This document shows positions 1 to 6,131 of a stretch of 7,043 nt of DNA, in pieces. The notes under the pieces are model-generated. The model made no database searches and was not told where the DNA came from. It saw only the letters and a program-made list of their open reading frames with translations. Source of the DNA: Candidatus Hydrogenedentota bacterium. GTDB taxonomy: Bacteria; Hydrogenedentota; Hydrogenedentia; Hydrogenedentales; SLHB01. Position numbers and translations under genes: made by a program. Every line of letters starts with the position of its first letter. The first letter of the stretch is position 1. Location: positions 1-7,043 of the forward strand of contig PWNM01000095.1 in the NCBI GenBank assembly GCA_003557825.1, given 5' to 3'.

Positions 1-2
1 AT

Positions 3-854
3 TTTCTGCTTTGGATGGACGCCCCCATGCTCACAGATCATGCGGACTATCTACCCAATGCGGTGTTGCTCACCCTCGGCACGTTGGGCGCAGGACTTCT
101 ATGGGAACGCTACGCGCGCGCCAATGCCGACCCCAAAAGCGTACCTTATCATTTCGTGGTCGCCGTGCCGTTTTTACTGGCCGCATACCTGGCATACCAA
201 CTGGCCGCCGGCGAACTGATGATCCCGCACGGTCCCCTGGCTATGAACGGACTCGGTATCGCCTTGCTCGTTCTGGGCGCAGTCATTGGCTGTGCCGGCC
301 CTCTCTGGGGCGGCATTCTCCTGGTGGGCATTGGCGCTTACACCTATTTTGACCGCCTTGAGGTTCTTCAAGAGATGCTGGCCCCATGGCCTTTCTTCAT
401 CCTTCACCTTGCGGCATTCCTGTGCATTTTTGCCACGGGCGAACGCCTGCTCTTTTTGTTGACCCAGCGGAACGGTCAGCCTGCGCGATTGGTAGATGCT
501 ATGCGGACCTTGCTGGTGGCGGGGTCGGGCGTCATGGGCATCGTCGTGCTCAGCCACTATATTCCGGATAGCTATCTCACCGTGGCTTGGCTGGTTCATG
601 CCGCGGGAGGGATGCTCATCGGCGTGGGCGTAGCCGAAAGTCGCTACCGCTGGGCCGCCTTGCTCATCTTTGCCATGGCCATTGTACGAGGATTCCTCCA
701 TGATCTGCGGCTTCTACCCCTCGTATATCAACTGCTGACCTTTGTGGCATTGCTGGTGGTAATCGTCGCCGTATCCCGACTGTACATGGTTTACCGGATC
801 CGGGGCGGACAGCGTGGAAACCTGGCCGACGAGGAACCGGCGGCGGATGGATGA
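3..854 (+). CDS. Polytopic membrane protein, DUF2339-like C-terminal part, 5' end outside window
   Basis: This is an integral inner-membrane protein of unknown function. Counting from the ATG at 15 (279 residues), about nine hydrophobic helices are visible: roughly 13-30, 46-65, 77-92, 96-112, 124-149, 163-183, 188-206, 211-228 and 234-256. A charged, probably cytoplasmic tail follows. The last two helices, with the pattern FLHDLRLLPLVYQLLTF and then an SRLY motif, resemble the closing segment of DUF2339 membrane proteins, which are usually much longer (often over 800 residues). The frame is open to the left edge and encodes FLLW just before the ATG at 15. No Shine-Dalgarno sequence precedes that ATG or the one at 27, so I treat the gene as truncated by the window. 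A short protein starting at 15 or 27 cannot be excluded. The stop overlaps the start of the CCA-enzyme gene. No catalytic motif is visible, and the family link is by memory of the pattern only. Confidence 0.7.
   Translation, partial: FLLWMDAPMLTDHADYLPNAVLLTLGTLGAGLLWERYARANADPKSVPYHFVVAVPFLLAAYLAYQLAAGELMIPHGPLAMNGLGIALLVLGAVIGCAGPLWGGILLVGIGAYTYFDRLEVLQEMLAPWPFFILHLAAFLCIFATGERLLFLLTQRNGQPARLVDAMRTLLVAGSGVMGIVVLSHYIPDSYLTVAWLVHAAGGMLIGVGVAESRYRWAALLIFAMAIVRGFLHDLRLLPLVYQLLTFVALLVVIVAVSRLYMVYRIRGGQRGNLADEEPAADG
831..835 (+). promoter_or_regulatory. Ribosome binding site of cca
   Basis: GAGGA lies 11 bases before the ATG at 847, inside the end of the upstream membrane-protein gene. It supports ATG 847 over the GTG at 814, although the spacing is slightly long. 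Confidence 0.45.
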
Positions 855-2157
855 GCGGCAGGCCGCGGCCGAGCGAATCTGCGCGCGGTTGACCGCGGCA
901 GGCTATCGGGCGTTGTTCGCAGGAGGATGTGTCCGGGATGTATTGCTGGGCGTACCGCCGAAGGACTTCGATATCGCCACTAATGCTCGACCTGAGGACG
1001 TGCAGGCCCTTTTCGAAAAAACCATCCCCGTCGGCGCAGCCTTCGGCGTCGTTCGCGTACGTGTACCTGAAGGCGAATTCGAGGTGGCCACCTTCCGGCA
1101 CGACGGCCCCTATCTCGACGGCCGCCGTCCCTCTCATGTGACCTTCACGGATGCGAAGTCCGATGCCCTTCGGCGAGATTTCACGATCAATGCTTTGTTT
1201 TATGATCCCTTCTCGGACGAAGTCATTGACTATGTGGGAGGCCAACGGGACCTCGAAGCCGGGGTCATCCGAACCGTTGGTGATCCTCGACAACGCTTCG
1301 AAGAGGACTATCTGCGGCTGCTCCGAGCAGTACGGTTTGCGGCGCGGCTTGACTATTGTATCGAGGAAAACACGATGGCTGCCATTCAAGCCTTGGCTCA
1401 GAATATCGAGCGAACCAGCCCCGAGCGCATCGCAGACGAGTTGCTTAAGATGCTAACGGAAGGCAATGCCGAGCGGGCCTTCCAGCTTCTCGACGAGACC
1501 GGTATGCTCAACGTGGTGCTACCCGAAGTAGCCGGAATGAAAGGCGTCGAACAACCCGCCGGATTTCATCCCGAAGGGGATGTGTTTACCCATACCCTAT
1601 TGGCGCTGCGTCATCTTGACCACCCGACGCCAGCTTTGGCCCTGGGCGTATTGCTCCACGATGTGGGCAAACCGGTAACACAGACCTTCGAGGACCGCAT
1701 ACGCTTTCATTGCCATGCGAAGGTCGGCGCGGAGATGGCCCGAGACATATGCAAAAGGTTGCGCCTGGCGAACTGCACCACCGAACGGGTCGCCTGGCTG
1801 GTCGAACAACACATGCGTGTAGCCGACATTCCCGATATGCGGGAAAGCCGACGCAAACGGTTCGTCCGTGAAGACGGGTTCTCCGAACTATTAGATCTGT
1901 GCCGCATTGATTGCCTGGCAAGTCATGGCGACCTGTCGACCATCCAATGGATCGAGGAGTATATCCGCACCCTGGAGCCTGAAACGGTCCGACCTGAGCC
2001 GCTCCTCACCGGCCACGATCTGATCGCCATGGGCTACACGCCCGGGCCGTGGTTCAAGGAGATCCTGGACGCTGTGGAGGATGCGCAACTCGAAGGGGAG
2101 GTGCGAACGCCCGAAGAGGCCTGTACGATGGTGCGACAGCACTGGCCGTGCGAATAA
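847..2157 (+). CDS. cca: CCA tRNA nucleotidyltransferase with HD domain
   Basis: This cytoplasmic enzyme adds or repairs the 3'-CCA end of tRNAs using CTP and ATP, without a nucleic acid template. The protein has 436 residues. The nucleotidyltransferase head carries GGCVRD (26-31), the metal-binding DFD pair (D40, D42) and RRDFTINAL (109-117). The RNA/nucleotide-binding region has EDYLRLLRAVRFA (153-165) and ERIADEL (193-199). An HD-type phosphohydrolase domain follows, with H249, LLHDVGKP (H271, D272), FHCH (287-290) and H322. The C-terminal LLTGHDLIAMGYTPGPWF region is typical of bacterial CCA enzymes. The poly(A) polymerase signature (GRRF-like) is not seen, so a CCA-adding role is preferred over PcnB. 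An in-frame GTG at 814 would add 11 residues. I chose ATG 847 because GAGGA (831-835) lies 11 bases upstream and the homologous region begins just after. The 8-base overlap with the upstream gene suggests translational coupling. Confidence 0.93.
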   Translation: MDERQAAAERICARLTAAGYRALFAGGCVRDVLLGVPPKDFDIATNARPEDVQALFEKTIPVGAAFGVVRVRVPEGEFEVATFRHDGPYLDGRRPSHVTFTDAKSDALRRDFTINALFYDPFSDEVIDYVGGQRDLEAGVIRTVGDPRQRFEEDYLRLLRAVRFAARLDYCIEENTMAAIQALAQNIERTSPERIADELLKMLTEGNAERAFQLLDETGMLNVVLPEVAGMKGVEQPAGFHPEGDVFTHTLLALRHLDHPTPALALGVLLHDVGKPVTQTFEDRIRFHCHAKVGAEMARDICKRLRLANCTTERVAWLVEQHMRVADIPDMRESRRKRFVREDGFSELLDLCRIDCLASHGDLSTIQWIEEYIRTLEPETVRPEPLLTGHDLIAMGYTPGPWFKEILDAVEDAQLEGEVRTPEEACTMVRQHWPCE

Positions 2158-2163
2158 GGCCCG

Positions 2164-2193
2164 TTGAATGGAGCGATATACTGATGTTATATT
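2164..2193 (+). promoter_or_regulatory. Candidate sigma70-type promoter of mrfA with extended -10
   Basis: The 56-base gap between cca and mrfA holds TTGAAT (2164-2169, 4 of 6 to the -35 consensus), an 18-base spacer and TATATT (2188-2193, 5 of 6 to the -10 consensus). TG at 2185-2186 sits one base before the -10, forming an extended -10. Transcription would start near 2200, giving a very short leader that still contains the ribosome binding site. This suggests that mrfA has its own promoter rather than depending only on read-through from cca. It is a motif match by eye with no experimental support. Confidence 0.5.
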
Positions 2194-2198
2194 CAGAT
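2179..2198 (+). promoter_or_regulatory. Possible LexA-like operator overlapping the mrfA -10
   Basis: The 20-base stretch TACTGATGTTATATTCAGAT has the CTG-N10-CAG architecture of the LexA box known from Escherichia coli and relatives. It has CTGA and TCAG half-sites (2181-2184 and 2193-2196) rather than CTGT and ACAG. It covers the -10 element, where a repressor would block transcription. The LexA motif of this organism is unknown and differs widely between phyla, so this is only a hypothesis. Confidence 0.25.
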
Positions 2199-2204
2199 GT
2201 TTAT

Positions 2205-2210
2205 AGAGGA
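2205..2210 (+). promoter_or_regulatory. Ribosome binding site of mrfA
   Basis: AGAGGA lies 3 bases before the ATG at 2214 and 6 bases before the ATG at 2217. The spacing favours the second of the two tandem ATG codons as the main start. Confidence 0.7.
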
Positions 2211-2216
2211 TAGATG

Positions 2217-4514
2217 ATGAACGTCGCCCAAACCCTTGATACATTTCGTAACGATGCCATGTTTCAGCGAAATCTGACCGCTTGGCGTACCATCCCGGCT
2301 CGCTCGGCTCGGTATGGCGGGTTCCCGGAAGGGGTGCATCCGGAGCTCGTGGCGGGATTGCGCGCCCGCGGCATTTCCGACCTGTATACCCACCAATCCG
2401 AGGCCGTAGCCGCAGTACTGACGGGTGAGCATGTATGCGTGGTAACTCCAACCGCCTCGGGCAAGACCCTTTGCTATAACATCCCCGTGCTGCATACCCT
2501 AATGCAAAATCCCGATGCTCGGGCTCTGTACCTGTTCCCAACCAAGGCTTTGTCCCAGGATCAGGTGAAGGAACTCCAGGGGACCATCGATGGGCTCGAC
2601 GTCAAAATCGGGACCTACACCTTCGACGGAGACACCCCCTCCTCGGCTCGGAAGGCCATTCGAAATGCAGGGCATATTGTCGTGACCAACCCGGATATGC
2701 TTCATACGGGCATCCTGCCCCATCACACTATTTGGATGAAACTCTTCGAGAACCTCCATTATGTGGTCATCGACGAAATTCATCATTATCGGGGCGTGTT
2801 TGGCAGTCATCTGGCCAATGTGTTGCGACGCTTGAAACGCATTTGCGCCTTCTACGGCTCCAATCCGCAGTTCATCTGCTGCAGCGCCACCATCAACAAC
2901 CCAAAGGAAATGGCGGAACGCATCGTCGAGAAACCGGTCCGTCTGATCGACAACAACGGCGCGCCCGCAGGGGAACGGCACTTTTTGTTCTATAATCCGC
3001 CGGTCGTGAACAAGGAACTGGGCATCCGCCAATCCTCCGTCCATGTGGCCAGCCGCCTCGCCAGTCGGTTGCTCTCGAAGGACATCCAATCCATCGTCTT
3101 CGCCCGAAGCCGGTTGCGGGTCGAGATCCTGACGACCTACCTCAAGGAAGCCGTTCGGAAGATGCACAAGGACCACAACCTGGTCCGAGGTTATCGCGGC
3201 GGGTATTTACCTACGGAACGGCGGGCCATCGAAAAAGGCCTTCGGGATGGCGAGATCATGACCGTGATCAGCACGAACGCCCTTGAACTGGGTATTGACA
3301 TTGGTTCCTTGGACGTATGCCTCATGACGGGGTACTCGGGCAGCGTGGCGAGTACGTGGCAACAAGCGGGACGGGCAGGACGGCGGTCGGATGTGTCGCT
3401 CGTCATACTAGTTGCGTCCAGCGCTCCCCTCGACCAATACATCATCAACCACCCCGAGTATTTCTTCGAGCAGTCGCCCGAAGATGCCACCGTCGATCCG
3501 AACAACCTCATCATCGTGACAAGCCACATCAAATGCGCCGCCTTCGAGCTGCCCTTCGAAGAAGGGGAAGGATTTGGCCTCGACCCCGTTTCGACTCGGG
3601 AGATCCTCGAGTATCTTTGTGAAGAACGGGTGTTGCGACATGCCAGGGACAAATGGTACTGGAGCGCCGACGCCTATCCGGCTCAGGATATCAGCCTGCG
3701 GACCGCGGCGCCGGGCAATGTAGTCATTCTAGATACATCCCAGAACGGACGCGTCATCGGCGAGGTGGACCTATTTGCCGCACCCGTCGAAGTGTACGAA
3801 AACGCCATCTACCTGCACCAAAGCGCGCAATACACCATCGATCGTTTGGATCTTGAAGACCGCAAGGCTTACGCCCGACCCGTCGAAGTGGATTATTACA
3901 CCGACGCGGAACTGAAGGTCGATATCAAGATCATCAACGGCGATCTCGAAGAAGCGTGTGGCGATGGACGGAAATGCGCCGGCGAAATCAGTGTGACCTG
4001 GCTCCCGAGCATCTACAAAAAAATCAAGTTTGGTACCCATGAAAACGTAGGCTGGGGCGAGATCGACCTACCCGAGACGACCATGCATACCGCATCGTTC
4101 TGGCTCGAATTCCCCGACGACCTCGGGATACGTCTGACCATGACCGAATCGGAACTCGGCGAGGCGCTCCACGGCTTGGCCAACATCCTGCGGCAGGTTG
4201 CCCCGGTTCATGTCATGTGTGACCTCACGGACATTCGATCCTTTGCCGTGTTGCGGGCTCCTTTTACCCACCGGCCCACGGTTTATTTGTACGAGACCTA
4301 TCCCGGCGGGGTGGGCATCAGCGAAAAGATCCACCACCATTTCGAGGGCATGCTCGACGCCGCCCTTACGCTCCTGGGAGACTGTCCGTGCCCCGGCGGG
4401 TGTCCCAGTTGCGTCGGCCCCCACCTCGAAATCGGCGAACACGGCAAACAAGGGGCGCAAAAGGTGGCGCGGGCCATTACAACGGTTTCGGCCGTGGGAG
4501 CACGTTCATCATAG
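2217..4514 (+). CDS. mrfA: MrfA/YprA (Hrq1-like) DEAD/DEAH-type helicase with DUF1998 domain
   Basis: This is an ATP-dependent superfamily 2 DNA helicase. The family includes Bacillus MrfA (YprA), mycobacterial SftH and fungal Hrq1, all linked to repair of crosslinking or bulky DNA damage. Numbering from ATG 2214 (766 residues), the motifs run in order: THQ (59-61), Walker A TPTASGKT (78-85), FPTKALSQDQ (108-117), TNPDML (158-163), Walker B DEIH (187-190), SAT (224-226), SIVFARSR (293-300), TNALELGIDIG (354-364) and the arginine-finger motif QQAGRAGRR (383-391). The C-terminal DUF1998 part ends in a cluster C724-x-C726-x3-C730-x2-C733, expected to bind a metal, probably zinc. Length and layout are normal and no motif is broken. 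ATG 2217 is preferred over the adjacent ATG 2214 from ribosome-binding-site spacing. The next gene encodes the matching nuclease MrfB, which strongly supports MrfA over other DUF1998 helicases. The protein is cytoplasmic. Confidence 0.93.
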   Translation: MNVAQTLDTFRNDAMFQRNLTAWRTIPARSARYGGFPEGVHPELVAGLRARGISDLYTHQSEAVAAVLTGEHVCVVTPTASGKTLCYNIPVLHTLMQNPDARALYLFPTKALSQDQVKELQGTIDGLDVKIGTYTFDGDTPSSARKAIRNAGHIVVTNPDMLHTGILPHHTIWMKLFENLHYVVIDEIHHYRGVFGSHLANVLRRLKRICAFYGSNPQFICCSATINNPKEMAERIVEKPVRLIDNNGAPAGERHFLFYNPPVVNKELGIRQSSVHVASRLASRLLSKDIQSIVFARSRLRVEILTTYLKEAVRKMHKDHNLVRGYRGGYLPTERRAIEKGLRDGEIMTVISTNALELGIDIGSLDVCLMTGYSGSVASTWQQAGRAGRRSDVSLVILVASSAPLDQYIINHPEYFFEQSPEDATVDPNNLIIVTSHIKCAAFELPFEEGEGFGLDPVSTREILEYLCEERVLRHARDKWYWSADAYPAQDISLRTAAPGNVVILDTSQNGRVIGEVDLFAAPVEVYENAIYLHQSAQYTIDRLDLEDRKAYARPVEVDYYTDAELKVDIKIINGDLEEACGDGRKCAGEISVTWLPSIYKKIKFGTHENVGWGEIDLPETTMHTASFWLEFPDDLGIRLTMTESELGEALHGLANILRQVAPVHVMCDLTDIRSFAVLRAPFTHRPTVYLYETYPGGVGISEKIHHHFEGMLDAALTLLGDCPCPGGCPSCVGPHLEIGEHGKQGAQKVARAITTVSAVGARSS

Positions 4515-4586
4515 CCTTTTTACACTCTAACTCATTGCTTCCGAGTTTTAACTTAACATCATCACAATCCAAGCTGATCGTAGAAC
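4515..4586 (+). other. mrfA-mrfB intergenic spacer
   Basis: This 72-base spacer is AT-rich compared with the flanking genes. I see no hairpin with a T-run that would terminate transcription, no properly spaced -35/-10 pair and no strong Shine-Dalgarno sequence before mrfB. TTGCTT (4535-4540) and TAACAT (4554-4559) are only 13 bases apart, too close for a standard promoter. Read-through from mrfA is the simplest reading. Confidence 0.5.
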
Positions 4587-5903
4587 ATGCCTGAACAAAA
4601 CGACATCAAAAACAAACTCCAATCCCTTCTTTCCAGTAAAGGGTTGATGACCGGAGCAGCGTGGAAGGAGCAGGCGGAGACCACGGCACGGCAACGGGCG
4701 GAAGGCGCGTTCGAGATTGACCGGGTGCTGGAGGGCGAGACTGTTGGCTCCGAGGAGGACGGCTTCTATCGGGTCCAAAACGAATATCCCCTGGACGCCT
4801 TCCATGGTACGGAACGGCTAGGTTCGGTGTTCGAGGCTATCCCCGAGCATTTGGCGTTCTCGGCATGCGACAGCGAGTTGGACGGCTTTGACCCCGCGAC
4901 AGCCTGTTTTATTGATACGGAGACCACAGGGCTTGCCGGCGGTACGGGGACCGTTGCCTTTCTTGTGGGCATCGGGTATTTCACACAAGACCGGTTCTGC
5001 CTCGAACAGTGTTTCATGCGCGACTATCCCGACGAAGAGCCCATGCTGCAGTATCTTGATGAACGCTTCCAGTCGGTCGAAACCGTCGTTAGCTATAACG
5101 GAAAGACCTTTGACCTGCCCTTGCTCCGCACCCGGTTTATCCAGAATCGGATCCCTTTTCGGCTGGAAGGGGCCGTCCATTTCGACCTGCTTCATGCGGC
5201 GCGGCGTTTTTGGCGGCGACGGCTGCAGGACTGCCGGCTGGGCGCCATCGAGACCTCGATTCTGGGCGTACGCCGACAGGGCGATATCCCCAGTGCGGAG
5301 ATCCCGCAGATCTGGCTCGACTATCTCCGTAGTCGCGATGCGCGCCGACTCGACTCCGTGTTCTACCATCATCGCATGGACATCCTATCCCTTGTGGCCT
5401 TGACCGGAGCACTGTCGCAAAGCTTGGCCGTAGCTCACGACGCCGGTTTCTCCGACTGCATGGACCAGATCTCGTTGGTCCGCGTCCATTATCGCCAGAA
5501 GCAATACGATGCCGTTATTCAACAAGGGCGTCGTCTGCTCGATGCCGAGGCCGAGCCGCCCTTGCGCCGAGAGTGTCTCGAAATGATGGGGTTCGCCAGC
5601 AAACGGCAAGGCGACTACCGCACCATGGAAGAGATCTGGCAACGGTTGCTCGAGGAGTTTCCCCAGGACCTGATCGCCCGCCATGAACTGGCCAAGCACT
5701 ACGAGCATCGAGCCCAAAACCTCGCCGAAGCCGCCCGAATCTGTGAGGAAACGCTTCATTTCCTCGACATCCGAAAGCAACTCAGCCGCAACAACCCGTT
5801 GGACGATGGCCCCGTCCGGGCATTCCAAAAACGACTGGAACGTATTCGGCGCAAACTGGGGCGCAGAGGCGGGGGCTTTGTAGAGGAGCAGGATCCCTCC
5901 TAA
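4587..5903 (+). CDS. mrfB: MrfB/YprB-type DEDDh 3'-5' exonuclease with TPR-like C-terminus
   Basis: This is a metal-dependent RNase H-fold exonuclease that works with the MrfA helicase in excision of damaged DNA in Bacillus. The protein has 438 residues. The N-terminal NKLQSLLSSKG stretch resembles the start of YprB proteins. The catalytic domain spans about 105-280: FIDTETTGLAGGTGTVAFLVG (D110, E112), SYNGKTFDLPLL (D176), HFDLLHAARRFW (D200) and HHRMDILSL (H261, D265). This gives a complete DEDDh set. Residues about 297-393 form three helical pairs that look like TPR repeats, as in Bacillus MrfB. The tail is basic and glycine-rich. A TAG stop at 4581 limits the reading frame, and ATG 4587 is the first start after it. 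No clear Shine-Dalgarno sequence precedes it, so a start at ATG 4647, with TAAAGGG close before it, is a weaker alternative. The gene lies 72 bases after mrfA and is probably co-transcribed with it. Confidence 0.92.
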   Translation: MPEQNDIKNKLQSLLSSKGLMTGAAWKEQAETTARQRAEGAFEIDRVLEGETVGSEEDGFYRVQNEYPLDAFHGTERLGSVFEAIPEHLAFSACDSELDGFDPATACFIDTETTGLAGGTGTVAFLVGIGYFTQDRFCLEQCFMRDYPDEEPMLQYLDERFQSVETVVSYNGKTFDLPLLRTRFIQNRIPFRLEGAVHFDLLHAARRFWRRRLQDCRLGAIETSILGVRRQGDIPSAEIPQIWLDYLRSRDARRLDSVFYHHRMDILSLVALTGALSQSLAVAHDAGFSDCMDQISLVRVHYRQKQYDAVIQQGRRLLDAEAEPPLRRECLEMMGFASKRQGDYRTMEEIWQRLLEEFPQDLIARHELAKHYEHRAQNLAEAARICEETLHFLDIRKQLSRNNPLDDGPVRAFQKRLERIRRKLGRRGGGFVEEQDPS

Positions 5904-5916
5904 GCATACGGATTTC

Positions 5917-5944
5917 GGTTTACCTACCGCCAAGTAGGTAGATT
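5917..5944 (+). terminator. Hairpin after mrfB, possible weak terminator
   Basis: TACCTAC (5921-5927) pairs with GTAGGTA (5934-5940) around the six-base loop CGCCAA. In RNA the stem can be extended by four more pairs, three of them wobble. It begins 17 bases after the mrfB stop. The following sequence, GATTATTGTAGTT, is only moderately T-rich, so this is not a canonical intrinsic terminator. It could instead stabilise the mrfB mRNA 3' end or be a protein-binding inverted repeat. Confidence 0.4.
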
Positions 5945-6116
5945 ATTGTAGTTACAAAATAGCTCTCTAATCCCATAAACTCATATTTTAATAGCAATGC
6001 AAACTACATGAAGAGCTTACCCCTCAACGGACCTTGTTTGCCAGACGGTTCTACTTTATGAAAAGATGGTTTGTCTGTTCTTGACTTTGGGTACATAGCG
6101 AATGGACCAACAATCA
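5945..6116 (+). other. AT-rich leader upstream of phosphoketolase gene
   Basis: This is non-coding sequence before xfp, clearly richer in A and T than the genes around it, and it probably contains the xfp promoter. Near-consensus -10 hexamers occur at 5966-5971 (TCTAAT) and 5987-5992 (TTTAAT), and -35-like TTGACT at 6081-6086, but none has a well-spaced partner, so I do not assign a promoter. Short ORFs such as a 17-codon one at 6008-6061 lack ribosome binding sites. I see no known riboswitch, tRNA or repeat. Confidence 0.4.
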
Positions 6117-6122
6117 AAGGAG
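6117..6122 (+). promoter_or_regulatory. Ribosome binding site of xfp
   Basis: AAGGAG is a near-perfect Shine-Dalgarno sequence 9 bases before the ATG at 6132. It decides the start against the in-frame ATG at 6102, which has no such sequence and lies upstream of this one. Confidence 0.8.
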
Positions 6123-6131
6123 AACCGAATC

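Noticed and set aside
814..846. GTG at 814 as the start of cca
   Set aside because: It would lengthen the overlap with the upstream gene and add a short basic stretch with no family similarity; ATG 847 has a ribosome-binding-site candidate and fits the family start.
664..1389. Long minus-strand ORF of 241 codons opposite the membrane-protein and cca genes
   Set aside because: It lies opposite well-supported coding sequence with conserved motifs, has no recognisable domain and reads as low-information antisense translation.
1891..3176. Two long minus-strand ORFs (1891-2541 and 2499-3176) opposite cca and mrfA
   Set aside because: Both are shadows of the helicase and CCA-enzyme frames, and one crosses the intergenic promoter region. 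Their translations show no domain pattern.
5961..6017. Inverted repeat AGCTCT / AGAGCT in the xfp leader
   Set aside because: It is only six bases with a 45-base loop, expected by chance in sequence of this length.
6008..6061. Possible 17-codon leader peptide upstream of xfp
   Set aside because: There is no Shine-Dalgarno sequence, no run of regulatory codons and no attenuator-like hairpin pair around it.
6042..6077. CAGAC / GTCTG inverted repeat in the xfp leader
   Set aside because: The stem is five base pairs with a long loop and no T-run, too weak to call a terminator or riboswitch element.
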